Assembly: GCA_964510065.1 (NCBI GenBank)
Contig: CAZEAC010000003.1
Span: 1 to 64,000 of the forward strand
DNA: 64,000 nt
From: CAZEAC01 sp964510065
Lineage (GTDB): Bacteria > Bdellovibrionota_C > UBA2361 > CAIXSY01
Direction: 5' to 3'
Of this stretch, positions 34,017 through 42,823 are shown in pieces (the first letter of the stretch is position 1; each line of letters begins with the position of its first letter). Made by a program: the position numbers and the translations under genes. A model generated the notes under the pieces. It was given only the letters and a program-made list of their open reading frames with translations, did not search any database and was not told where the DNA came from.

Positions 34017-34155
34017 ATTAGAGAAAACCTTATTTGAGATAATTTCGCGAGATAACTTCTCTGTGCTTCCAGGAATTGCCGCCACAATAGAGCTTCAAAA
34101 AAGCGTTGAGTACAGAGCGCTGCTCATGGCTTTTTTCCAGTATATTTAAGAACTT

Positions 34156-36624
34156 ATGACAACTTCTTCAGCCGCGCAGCCAGACCCAGGTCTCATCTAT
34201 AGTGCCGAGCAGATCAAGGCCGTAGACGTACCCCCAGAATTAAATATTCGGGNNNNNNNNNNTCCCAGCATGTACATCGGTGATACCTTCGATCGTGGAT
34301 ATCATCATCTCGTTCAAGAGGTGCTTGATAACTCAATCGATGAGGCGCTGGCCGGGTACTGTAACGAAGTTACTCTGACACTGCACTCGGATGGTTCATG
34401 CTCTGTAGAAGATAACGGGCGTGGAATTCCGACCAGTATTCATCCAACGGAAGGGGTCAGCGGCGTTGAAGTGGTAATGACCAAGCTTCACGCGGGCGGG
34501 AAGTTTGAAAAGGAAGCGTACAAGGTTTCAGGCGGATTACACGGAGTAGGCGTTTCATGTGTAAATGCGCTTTCTGATGTTCTGAAAGTCGAAGTGAAGC
34601 AGGGCGGTAAACTTTATTTCATGGAGTTCCACAAAGGTGAGCCAGTGGCACGCCTCAAAGAGATTGGAACAGCCGAGGGGACAGGAACAAAGGTTCGCTT
34701 TTATCCCGACCACACAATTTTTACTCAAACTAAGGAATTCAACCTCGACACGTTGATGCAACGTGTACGCGAGCTCGCTTTTTTGAATGCGGGTTTGAAA
34801 ATTAATCTTGTTGATGAGCGCACGAACTTCCGCCAGGAGTTTTTCTACGAAGGCGGCATTGTGAGCTTTGTAAAGCACATAACTCGGAACAAACAACCAC
34901 TCTTTCCGGAGCCGATCTATTTTAAAGCTGAGAAGGACCATATCGTTATTGAGGTAGCCCTTCAGTACAACAGCGAGTACCAGGAAAACATTTATACCTA
35001 CGCGAACAACATCAATACGCCGGAGGGCGGCACGCACCTTGCGGGATTCAAAGCCGCGCTAACGCGCTGCCTGAACAACTACGGGACCAAAAGCGGACTA
35101 TTGAAAGACATGCCCGAGGGCATTACCGGGGATGACGCGCGAGAGGGGTTGACCGCAGTTATCAGTGTCAAAATTCCGGAGCCGCAGTTCGAAGGACAAA
35201 CCAAGACTAAGCTCGGCAACAGCGAGGTCAAAGGCTTTGTCGAAGGCATTTTGGGTGAAAACCTATCGCGGTTTCTAGAGGAAAATCCAAACGTCGCGCG
35301 CCATGTCATTGCCAAGTCGCTGGAAGCAGCGCGGGCGAGAGAGGCAGCGCGCAAGGCGCGTGAGCTGGTGCGCAGGAAAGGCGCTCTCGATTCGGCATCG
35401 CTTCCTGGCAAATTGGCCGATTGTCAGAATGAAAATCCCGCAGAAGCAGAAATATTCATCGTCGAGGGAGATTCCGCGGGTGGTTCGGCAAAACAGGGCC
35501 GCGATAAGAAAAATCAGGCGATATTGCCGCTGAAAGGAAAAATTCTAAATGTCGAGAAAGCGCGCTTCGACAAGATGCTGGGCTTTGAAGAGATTCGCAC
35601 ATTGATAACCGCGCTTGGTACCGGTATTGGTCCCGGCGATTTTGATATTGAGAAGTTGCGTTATCACAAAGTGATAATCATGACCGACGCCGACGTCGAT
35701 GGTAGCCATATCCGAACGCTTCTGCTCACGTTCTTTTATAGACAGATGAATGAGCTGATTCAACGTGGCTATCTCTACATCGCGCAACCACCGCTTTATA
35801 AGGTAAAGCGCGGCAAGGTCGAGAAGTATATGAAAGATGAAAGCGAATTCGTCGACCTGATTGTCTCGGCCGGAGTTGGGGGTGTTGAGCTTCGTTCGAG
35901 CGATGCACGGACGGTGAATAGTGAGACGCTCAAGAATCACATCTATAGCCTCAAGAAGATTCCCTCACTGCTGCATCACTTTGATGCTGATCGATTTGAT
36001 CCACGGGTGATCGAAGCTGTCGCTGCGCTTGAAGTTGACCTTGAAAGCGCACTTAGTGTTTCAGATCAAAGTGAAAAGATCGCCGAGAAATTGCGCGGCT
36101 TGCTTGAGAAGAGGGTCGCAAGCGGTAAAGACTTCGCGGTTCTTGTACAAAAGGAGAAGGAAGGGACAGCGTCAGAGATTATCGTGAAGACGAGACTTAA
36201 AGGCCTTCGTCGAGAAACCAAGATTAGCAAAGCGCTTATCGCGCGCGCGGATTTCCAGAAGCTTCGACAGATCTTGGTAGAAGCGCGCGAGCTTGGGAGA
36301 CCTACCTTCACCCTGATTGACACCGATAGCCCGGAAAAGCCAGAGATTGGCATTTGCGAAACGCTCGATCAGCTCGTGCAGCTTGTCGACGATCGTGGAA
36401 AGAAGGGGCTTACAATTTCACGATTTAAAGGTCTTGGGGAAATGAATCCCGAACAGCTTTGGGAGACTACAATGGAGCCTCAAAATCGAAGACTGCTTAA
36501 GGTGAAAGTCGAAGATGCAATCGGCTCAGATGAAACCTTTACTGTGCTGATGGGTGATGAAGTCGAACCGCGCAGGCGCTTTATCGAGGAAAACGCTCTG
36601 CAGGTGAAGAATCTTGATATCTAG
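34156..36624 (+). CDS. gyrB: DNA gyrase subunit B (contains 10-N gap)
   Basis: This protein of at least 822 residues has the GHKL ATPase (EVLDNSIDEALAG, NGRGIP, GGLHGVGVSCVNAL), and a TOPRIM domain (EGDSAGGSAKQGRDKKNQAILPLKGKILNVEKA cut short: key acids EGDS and DADVDGSH). The long C-terminal insert before SRFKGLGEMNPEQLWETTM is the Gram-negative type. Ten Ns at 34253-34262 interrupt the N-terminal block before PSMYIGDT. The frame is preserved across them, but the family block GLEAVRKRP is too long to fit, so the true gap is probably larger. A 36-bp perfect hairpin follows the stop by 31 bases. Confidence 0.97.
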   Translation: MTTSSAAQPDPGLIYSAEQIKAVDVPPELNIRXXXXPSMYIGDTFDRGYHHLVQEVLDNSIDEALAGYCNEVTLTLHSDGSCSVEDNGRGIPTSIHPTEGVSGVEVVMTKLHAGGKFEKEAYKVSGGLHGVGVSCVNALSDVLKVEVKQGGKLYFMEFHKGEPVARLKEIGTAEGTGTKVRFYPDHTIFTQTKEFNLDTLMQRVRELAFLNAGLKINLVDERTNFRQEFFYEGGIVSFVKHITRNKQPLFPEPIYFKAEKDHIVIEVALQYNSEYQENIYTYANNINTPEGGTHLAGFKAALTRCLNNYGTKSGLLKDMPEGITGDDAREGLTAVISVKIPEPQFEGQTKTKLGNSEVKGFVEGILGENLSRFLEENPNVARHVIAKSLEAARAREAARKARELVRRKGALDSASLPGKLADCQNENPAEAEIFIVEGDSAGGSAKQGRDKKNQAILPLKGKILNVEKARFDKMLGFEEIRTLITALGTGIGPGDFDIEKLRYHKVIIMTDADVDGSHIRTLLLTFFYRQMNELIQRGYLYIAQPPLYKVKRGKVEKYMKDESEFVDLIVSAGVGGVELRSSDARTVNSETLKNHIYSLKKIPSLLHHFDADRFDPRVIEAVAALEVDLESALSVSDQSEKIAEKLRGLLEKRVASGKDFAVLVQKEKEGTASEIIVKTRLKGLRRETKISKALIARADFQKLRQILVEARELGRPTFTLIDTDSPEKPEIGICETLDQLVQLVDDRGKKGLTISRFKGLGEMNPEQLWETTMEPQNRRLLKVKVEDAIGSDETFTVLMGDEVEPRRRFIEENALQVKNLDI
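34253..34262. other. assembly gap (10 N)
   Basis: A run of ten undetermined bases lies inside the gyrB N-terminal coding region and marks a scaffold join or masked stretch. Confidence 0.99.
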
Positions 36625-36655
36625 TACTCTGTCAACGACATCTTCTCACTTTTTC

Positions 36656-36732
36656 CTACCTCGGTGATCTCCGAGTCTCTGTGGTTTATTTTTCTTAAAT
36701 AAACCACAGAGACTCGGAGATCACCGAGGTAG
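36656..36732. repeat. CACAGAG-type palindrome with 36-bp perfect stem
   Basis: Arms at 36656-36691 and 36697-36732 are fully complementary over 36 bases with a 5-base loop; the core is CTCTGTGGTTT / AAACCACAGAG. It begins 31 bases after the gyrB stop and could end that transcript. It belongs to the same family as the elements at 1, 20519, 49733 and 55772. Confidence 0.9.
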
Positions 36733-36818
36733 AACCGAGTGCAAGGATTAGTCATTTTGTTTACAGTCTAGGGCGTTGCATCGCTCCAAAGCACTATCAA
36801 CTCAGATAGTTGACTATT

Positions 36819-36878
36819 TTAGCCCGCAAATCTCGCTAGGGCTGATCGCAGCAGAGCCCTGGTGAGATTTGCGGGTTA
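36819..36878. repeat. imperfect inverted repeat upstream of the hybrid kinase
   Basis: Arms of 25 bases (36819-36843 and 36854-36878) share CCCGCAAATCTC / GAGATTTGCGGG and AGGGCT / AGCCCT, with a few mismatches between. Together with the palindrome at 36656 this fills the 341-base gap after gyrB. Confidence 0.75.
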
Positions 36879-36965
36879 GCGTGTATAAGCTTGCTTTGAT
36901 TAAAGAAATCAACTGATTCTGTCGACTCCTTCCTAGTGCCAAATGCGGAGGGAAACTCAAACGTC

Positions 36966-38954
36966 ATGGTTCGTCTCGCAAATCTCAAGATACCGACCAA
37001 GATAACTATCTTTGGTATCTTTGTCAGTTTTACCACTCTTTTTTTCGCGGGAGTTTTCTTCTGTATTTACCAGTCGCTAGTCTTGCGGAAGGACGGAATC
37101 AAGAAAGTAATCGTTGTCAGTGAGGTCCTTGCGGCAGATGTCGGTCCCGCGATCGCATTCGGCGATCGGGAGGGCGCTCATGAAACACTCAACTCTTTAA
37201 GGGTAATGAAGAGCGTTGCATCGGCGACCATTGTGACGGCTGACGGCGAACTATTCGCGGAGTATGGGGCTCCGTTACGCCAAGCGAAATCGATACCTCA
37301 AAACATGGCGGAGGAAATCAGTGGAATTAGTTTTACGGTGAGTACACCTATTACTCTTAATGGCAAGGAGTTAGGAGCACTCATTGTTGCCGGCGAACTG
37401 AGAGAAATCTGGACAAGGATCCTCGAATGCTTTGGAATCATTGCCGGCGTGCTCTGTATCGCATCATTAATAGCTTACGCGCTCTCGGCCCGGCTTCAAG
37501 CTCTAATATCAAAACCGATTCTTGAGCTTGTCGCGCTCACATCCCGAGTCTCAAACTCGCGCGATTATAGCTTACGCGCGCGTGTACTCTTCGAAGACGA
37601 AATCGGAGTATTAGTGAAAGGCCTAAATGAGATGCTTGCTCAAATTCAGCAGCGCGATGAGGAGCTTATGCATAGTCGTGAAGACCTTGAGGGGCAGGTG
37701 CGAGATCGTACCTTACAGCTGGCGAATCTGGTCGATAGCCTTCGTCAGGCTAAGGATACCGCTGAAAAAGCAAGTCGCGCGAAGAGCAGCTTTCTTGCAA
37801 ACATGAGCCACGAAATTCGGACGCCACTTAATGGCATCGTAAGCCTCTCGCGGCTTGTGTTGGAGTCAGTAACCGATGAGGTGCAAAGAGAAGACATAGA
37901 GACGATCATCGAATGTGCCAATTCATTAGCAATGATCATTAATGATGTACTCGACTTTTCAAAGATTGAAGCCGGGAAGCTCAGCATCACACCGCATGAA
38001 ATGAGTATAAATGACCTGCTTAACGGACTTCTTAATATTGTGACAGTTCAGGCGAAGTCAAAACAAATAGAAATGGCTGTCCAGTGCGATAGCATTGTTC
38101 CCGAGAGGTTTATTGCTGATGAGCTCCGTATTAAGCAGATTCTCACCAACCTCGTTGGCAATGCAATTAAGTTTACACCGGAGCATGGCAAGATTCAGAT
38201 TAATGTGAATCTTAAAGAGCTCAACGACAACCACTTAGTTCTTCATTTCTCAGTTATTGATAACGGCATTGGTATTTCCAAAGATAAGCAAACCCTAATC
38301 TTTGAGGCGTTTAGCCAAGCCGATGGGTCAACAACTCGCAAGTTTGGAGGGACTGGTTTAGGGCTTACCATTTCGAAGCGTCTGGTTACTATGATGGGCG
38401 GGGACATATGGGTTGAAAGCAACGAAGGTGAAGGCGCCGAGTTTCATTTTACCATACGGGCGGAGCGAAGCTCTGTCGCTACGGTACGAGTCGAGAGCGA
38501 GAGCAGCGAAGGTGCACCGCCTCAAGCAAATTCGAAGCTTCCTGTACTTAGTCTTAGTAGAGAACTAAAAATACTTGTTGTAGAAGATAATGCTATAAAT
38601 CGCGACGTAATAAGTCGAGTCATCACTCAGAGTGGGCACTCAGTCTCACAGGCGTTAAATGGCAAAGAAGCGCTCAAGTGGCTCGCACGCGAGAAATTTG
38701 ACCTTATTTTGATGGACCTTCACATGCCCGAAATGGGAGGCATTGAGGCTGCAACCTGCATTCGAGCCGACAAAAGTTCAGGGCACACCACTATTCCCAT
38801 TGTTGCCTTAACTGCACATGCACTAAAAGGTGTTGAAGAGGAGTGTCGCGCCGCGGGCATGGATGACTTTGTAAGTAAGCCGATTAATTATGAGAAGCTT
38901 TTTGAAGTATTGAAGAAGATAGCAGTCGATCGTTTGGGACTCTCTGCACGGTAA
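36966..38954 (+). CDS. hybrid sensor histidine kinase with CHASE8-like sensor
   Basis: This 662-residue membrane protein starts at the ATG at 36966 (GGAGGG ten bases upstream). Two membrane helices bracket a periplasmic CHASE8-like domain (VLAADVGPAIAFGDREGAHETL, ADGELFAEYG). Then come a HAMP-like linker, a coiled coil, HisKA with phospho-acceptor H282 (ANMSHEIRTPLNGI), the HATPase (NLVGNAIKFT, GTGLGLTISKRLV) and a C-terminal receiver with D584 (LILMDLHMPEMGG). It converges on a separate CheY-like gene five bases away, and a YfiR-like and a TonB receptor gene follow. The signal is unknown. Confidence 0.92.
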   Translation: MVRLANLKIPTKITIFGIFVSFTTLFFAGVFFCIYQSLVLRKDGIKKVIVVSEVLAADVGPAIAFGDREGAHETLNSLRVMKSVASATIVTADGELFAEYGAPLRQAKSIPQNMAEEISGISFTVSTPITLNGKELGALIVAGELREIWTRILECFGIIAGVLCIASLIAYALSARLQALISKPILELVALTSRVSNSRDYSLRARVLFEDEIGVLVKGLNEMLAQIQQRDEELMHSREDLEGQVRDRTLQLANLVDSLRQAKDTAEKASRAKSSFLANMSHEIRTPLNGIVSLSRLVLESVTDEVQREDIETIIECANSLAMIINDVLDFSKIEAGKLSITPHEMSINDLLNGLLNIVTVQAKSKQIEMAVQCDSIVPERFIADELRIKQILTNLVGNAIKFTPEHGKIQINVNLKELNDNHLVLHFSVIDNGIGISKDKQTLIFEAFSQADGSTTRKFGGTGLGLTISKRLVTMMGGDIWVESNEGEGAEFHFTIRAERSSVATVRVESESSEGAPPQANSKLPVLSLSRELKILVVEDNAINRDVISRVITQSGHSVSQALNGKEALKWLAREKFDLILMDLHMPEMGGIEAATCIRADKSSGHTTIPIVALTAHALKGVEEECRAAGMDDFVSKPINYEKLFEVLKKIAVDRLGLSAR

Positions 38955-38958
38955 TGTC

Positions 38959-39348
38959 TCATAGCGTGCGTTTTAGTGCATCTTCCATTTTCTGCTTCAA
39001 GGTTGCTGAATCAAATGGTTTAAGCAAAAATCCGGATACACCTAACTTTATCGCATCTAATACTTTATTACGATCCGCATCTGAGCTGATTACAATTGCG
39101 GGGAGTGTTTGAAACTCCGAGTTCTGGCGAAACGCATTAATAAGCTCGACTCCATTCATCGTGCCTAAATTGAAATCGGTGATTACAAGCTGTATGTTCG
39201 ATTCTTTGGTAAGAGCGGCTATAGCCTGCTCGCCGCATTCGGCTTCGTGAATTTTCGTGACTCCTATTTTGTCGAGAAGTCGGCGAATGACTCGTCGCGA
39301 CGATTTTACGTCGTCTACAATTAGAACTGTTAGGGAGTCGGCGCTCAT
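38959..39348 (-). CDS. single-domain CheY-like response regulator
   Basis: This 129-residue receiver has the acidic pair VDD (11-13), phospho-acceptor D58 (VITDFNLGTMNG), the switch region VISSDAD and the conserved lysine in LLKPFD. There is no output domain, so it acts by protein contact, or as a phosphate relay with the hybrid kinase whose gene ends five bases away on the other strand. Confidence 0.92.
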   Translation of the reverse strand: MSADSLTVLIVDDVKSSRRVIRRLLDKIGVTKIHEAECGEQAIAALTKESNIQLVITDFNLGTMNGVELINAFRQNSEFQTLPAIVISSDADRNKVLDAIKLGVSGFLLKPFDSATLKQKMEDALKRTL

Positions 39349-39630
39349 GCTCTTCTAGTTGTAAGTCTCTTTGTTACAATTGAAGTATCGGCACCCGGAA
39401 TGATTTTCTAAATTTTTTCGTAACCGATCGCTCCCTTTGGCTCGCAAAGGGAAGTAAGCCGCCGTTTTCTCAAAGACAAAGAGTGGCGCTGAAACCTCGT
39501 TTCACATGGTTTCATAACGATTGAGGTTAGACCGGGATCTGTTTGTGTAAAGGGAACAGCGCACAGAAAGATCAGAGTAAAGTCGACGAGTATGAATTGA
39601 CGATACCAGTCATGAGGATTGAATTTCAAA
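39349..39630. promoter_or_regulatory. intergenic control region upstream of the yfiR-like gene
   Basis: This gap of about 280 bases holds a CCCTTT-GGCTCGC-AAAGGG hairpin (around 39432-39450), followed by GCCGCC and GGCGC words that could pair. I looked for cobalamin, TPP, c-di-GMP and cyclic-GAMP riboswitch consensus parts and saw no convincing match, so I record only a structured leader of unknown role. Confidence 0.35.
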
Positions 39631-40188
39631 ATGCCGCCTATCGTTCGCCTAGCACAGCATCTATTTTGGCCTGGGAGAGTGTTCGTCCTCCTTGCGCTTG
39701 TGTGTGCTGCAGGTAGTGCTGGTGCTGAAGATAAGCCGGCTGCCGAAATGGAGCTGAAGGTTGCATACTTTTTTAATTTTCTAAGTTTAATCGATACGTC
39801 GCCGCTGAGACCCGATGATACCAAGTTCCAGATTTGCATTGCCGGTGACTCGAGCCTTCAGAAATCTTTTCAGACCTTGCGATCTGAGAAGATACGCGAG
39901 CAGCCGATCGAACTAATAGTAATTAGTCGACCTGAGGTGGCGGACGTCTGCGATGCTCTATTCATTGCGCATGACTCGAATATAGTCGACCGCGATTATT
40001 TGGATTATCTCCGGGGGAAGGGTGTGCTTACCGTTGGGGAAAGTAACGACTTTTGTAGGCGAGGAGGAATTATCAATTTCTTCTTCGAGGATAATAAGCT
40101 TCGCTTCGAAGTAAATCTCACGCGAGCTAAAGAGGAGCAGATTCGATTTCCGGCAAAGGTGCTTAAGCACGGAAAGGCACTTGAATAG
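39631..40188 (+). CDS. YfiR-family (DUF4154) periplasmic protein
   Basis: This 185-residue exported protein (signal peptide to about residue 35, ending AGA) matches the YfiR/DUF4154 pattern: ELKVAYFFNFL, FQICIAGDSSL, GVLTVGESNDFCRRGGIINFFFEDNKL split by short loops, and the ending VNLTRAKEEQIRFPAKVLK. YfiR in Pseudomonas is a periplasmic repressor of a diguanylate cyclase; elsewhere such proteins pair with histidine kinases and TonB receptors, as here. ATG at 39631 chosen over a TTG at 39619 that sits too close to the GAGG site. The TonB receptor starts 16 bases later. Confidence 0.85.
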   Translation: MPPIVRLAQHLFWPGRVFVLLALVCAAGSAGAEDKPAAEMELKVAYFFNFLSLIDTSPLRPDDTKFQICIAGDSSLQKSFQTLRSEKIREQPIELIVISRPEVADVCDALFIAHDSNIVDRDYLDYLRGKGVLTVGESNDFCRRGGIINFFFEDNKLRFEVNLTRAKEEQIRFPAKVLKHGKALE

Positions 40189-40204
40189 GGAGAGAAGAGA
40201 AACC

Positions 40205-42217
40205 ATGAAGGCATTAAATCAAAGATTAATAGCGCTTGTAGCAAGTCTAGTATCGGTTCAGTTCTCAAATCTCTCTCCGGTGTATGCCGATGAGCAAGAG
40301 AACCCCCTGCTCCATCGCTCGCTCGACGAGCTAATCGAGATGGAGGTCGAGGTAACGTCAAAGTCGAATCGCTCAATTCGGGAAGCGCCTGGCGTGGTGA
40401 CAGTCGTGACACGTGAGCAGATTGAGAACTCGGGCGCCTGGGATCTCCTAGAGGTGCTAAGACTTGTTCCGGGCGTACAATTTGGAGTTGACGTGCAGGG
40501 AAGCGTGGGAATCGGTATTCGTGGTTTATGGGGGCACGAAGGCAAGGTGCTTCTGTTGTGGAATGGGCATGAAATGAACGAGCAGATCTACGCCACCACG
40601 CAGCTTTCAGGGCGCTTTCCAATTGAAGAAATAGAGCGAGTTGAAATGATTCGAGGGCCGGGCTCAGTGCTTTATGGGGGATTCGCGGAACTAGCAGTAA
40701 TTAATGTCGTGACTCGCGATGCGAAGTCATTAGATGGCGGTGTAATTAGCTTGGGTGCTGGCCATACGGATTCTGCGCTTTCTCACCGCCAATCTGGATT
40801 TGCGCTGGGGAAAGAAATCGGAGACCTTCGTATTAAGACTTCAGTATTTGCCGGTGAGAGCTTGCAGAGCGATGGAAGCTATCGCGATGTTTACGGCACA
40901 AGTTACTCGCTTGAAGAGGATAGTAATCAGCAGCCTCAAATGTTTTCTCTCGATGGTGGCTATGGAAACTTTGACCTACGGCTGCTTGCCGATCGTTACC
41001 AAGTGCGACAACGTGACGAATATGCTGAGGCACTTTCGGAAGAAGTAACTACAAGTTTTGACAGCTATCATGCGCTTTTGTTGTATCACGCAAAGCCTCT
41101 GGATGCTTTGCTCATCAATGCAAAACTTGGCTATAAGGTTGAATATCCGTGGAAAGAAGACGCGCTTCCGACAGGGGACAATTCCTCATACGACAAAAGT
41201 GTAGAGCACTACTCAGGCCAGGTCAGCGCGCAATATCAATATGATGAAATATGGTCCGGCCTTTTGGGGGTAGACTATAGCTGGGACCATGCCCGAGATT
41301 ATCAAGACGAGACTTTCTCAAATGATAAGCAGTCGATAACATTTTGGGATTATGCGCCATTTGTCGAGGGTGAAGCGCGAACAAGCTGGGCCAACGTACG
41401 TGCTGGAGTACGAGTGGATCGGCACGAACAGTTCGGCAGCAACACCGTCCCACGTCTTTCTATAACCAAGGAATACGAGAGGTCGCATTTTAAGCTTCTC
41501 GCAAGTAAGGCCTACCGCGCACCAGCCATCGCAAATATCGATAGGAATGCTGCCGCGCGTGCACAAGGCTACGAGATTGAGGAAATTCAACCTGAAGAAA
41601 CCACAGTATATGAATTTGAGGCGGGCTATAAAGTGTCGGATAATTTTCACGCGACACTTAATCTTTTCCACACGACAATCGACGATCCGATAGTATATTT
41701 CGTCGATGATGCTTCAAATCTAGAAGGATATGCCAATGCGAAAAGGGCAGGTACCCAGGGAATAGAGTTAGCTACCCAGTGGATTGAAGATTGGGGGTAT
41801 TTAAACATGAGCTATTCATATTACGAGCGGATTAGCGGTGATGCCACGACGTACGAAGTACCAAATCACAGCAGTGATTTTTTAGGATTTTCGCGGCATA
41901 AGGTGACGGCAAATTCGCATATTGAGATGAGCGATCGGTTTGCTCTCAATAGCTCGTTGATTGTGTACGGTGGACGATTTGGCTACGAAAGCGTGGACTT
42001 AAATGGGAGCCCGCAGCTTTCTCAATTTGATCCTGCGTTTCTGCTAAACACCTCGGTGAGCTACCGCGTGCCACAAGCCGATGGGGTTAAGATCTCTGTG
42101 GGCATAGCCAACATTCTTGATGAAGATTATGCCTATATTCAGCCATACAATAATCTTCACGCTCCGCTAGGGACATTAGGTCGAGAATATTGGTTGAAGC
42201 TGGTGTATGCATTCTAA
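40205..42217 (+). CDS. TonB-dependent outer-membrane receptor
   Basis: This 670-residue protein has a signal peptide ending VYADE and a plug domain with APGVVTVVTREQIENSGAWDLLEVLRLVPGVQ (its start and end blocks only) and the family hinge IEEIERVEMIRGPGSVLYG. A 22-strand barrel follows and ends with an aromatic residue (WLKLVYAF), the outer-membrane assembly signal. It resembles the siderophore/vitamin or Fe-complex type, but the ligand cannot be read from sequence. The upstream YfiR-like gene is part of the same transcript. It could also serve as a signal receptor for the kinase system nearby. Confidence 0.93.
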   Translation: MKALNQRLIALVASLVSVQFSNLSPVYADEQENPLLHRSLDELIEMEVEVTSKSNRSIREAPGVVTVVTREQIENSGAWDLLEVLRLVPGVQFGVDVQGSVGIGIRGLWGHEGKVLLLWNGHEMNEQIYATTQLSGRFPIEEIERVEMIRGPGSVLYGGFAELAVINVVTRDAKSLDGGVISLGAGHTDSALSHRQSGFALGKEIGDLRIKTSVFAGESLQSDGSYRDVYGTSYSLEEDSNQQPQMFSLDGGYGNFDLRLLADRYQVRQRDEYAEALSEEVTTSFDSYHALLLYHAKPLDALLINAKLGYKVEYPWKEDALPTGDNSSYDKSVEHYSGQVSAQYQYDEIWSGLLGVDYSWDHARDYQDETFSNDKQSITFWDYAPFVEGEARTSWANVRAGVRVDRHEQFGSNTVPRLSITKEYERSHFKLLASKAYRAPAIANIDRNAAARAQGYEIEEIQPEETTVYEFEAGYKVSDNFHATLNLFHTTIDDPIVYFVDDASNLEGYANAKRAGTQGIELATQWIEDWGYLNMSYSYYERISGDATTYEVPNHSSDFLGFSRHKVTANSHIEMSDRFALNSSLIVYGGRFGYESVDLNGSPQLSQFDPAFLLNTSVSYRVPQADGVKISVGIANILDEDYAYIQPYNNLHAPLGTLGREYWLKLVYAF

Positions 42218-42293
42218 ACATTTTGTTTTGCATTGAGTCTCACGTTGAGCTGAACAGAGTTGGGAGATCTGGGTAACTGAATAACTCGAACAA

Positions 42294-42722
42294 TTATTGC
42301 TCTCTAAGATATTCAAGAATCGATCGTGCGTCAGCCTCGGTAATGTTTTGAAATGTCATTTGCACAAGATATTCGCCGAAAAGCTCCTGCGCGATCGGAT
42401 CTTTCTGCGTCATCTCCTGAGGATTCAACATCATGTTCATAATCCATTCGGGTGATCGACGTTTCGTGATTGCCCCGAGAGCCGGCCCCACGTAGCGTTG
42501 ATCGAGTTTGTGACAGGCGGAACACTTTGTTGCGAAGACTTCTTTGCCCCGCGCAGCGAGTGCCGCGTCCACTGATTTGAGCTCGATGGACTTGACTGGA
42601 CCTATTCCGCGGTTCTGAAGCGCAGCTGGGTCGCCAGCTTCTTCGGCGAGGCAGGCCGTTGCGGTAGCCAGCATCAGGGCCAAATAATATATTATAATTT
42701 TTCCGAACATATTTTTATACAA
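42294..42722 (-). CDS. exported c-type cytochrome
   Basis: This 142-residue protein has an N-terminal signal sequence (about 1-26), one haem site CSACH (C67, C70, H71) and a likely axial methionine in YLVQMTFQNITE. The pattern of KLDQRYVGPALGAITKRRS and the C-terminal ADARSILEYL is that of class I monohaem cytochromes. It is divergent from nosZ, with a 101-base shared control region, so it is a fair candidate for the periplasmic electron donor to N2O reductase (inference from context). Confidence 0.88.
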   Translation of the reverse strand: MYKNMFGKIIIYYLALMLATATACLAEEAGDPAALQNRGIGPVKSIELKSVDAALAARGKEVFATKCSACHKLDQRYVGPALGAITKRRSPEWIMNMMLNPQEMTQKDPIAQELFGEYLVQMTFQNITEADARSILEYLREQ

Positions 42723-42787
42723 AAATTCTTCGAATTACCCTATTAAGTTCTTTTCCGAAAAAGGACATTGAGGTATTTATATCGCAC

Positions 42788-42802
42788 GCAGCAAATTGCT
42801 GC
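42788..42802. promoter_or_regulatory. 15-base palindrome upstream of nosZ
   Basis: GCAGCAAATTGCTGC is a perfect dyad around a central A, 22 bases before the nosZ ATG. It could be an operator, or an mRNA hairpin near the ribosome site. It is not an FNR (TTGATNNNNATCAA) box. Confidence 0.45.
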
Positions 42803-42823
42803 AACTTGTTAACGGAATGAATT

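Noticed and set aside
34555..35037. 160-codon minus-strand frame opposite gyrB
   Set aside because: Shadow of gyrB; the plus-strand frame carries all motifs.
39400..39620. possible riboswitch before the yfiR-like gene
   Set aside because: Hairpins are present, but conserved parts of cobalamin, TPP or cyclic-dinucleotide aptamers could not be found by eye.
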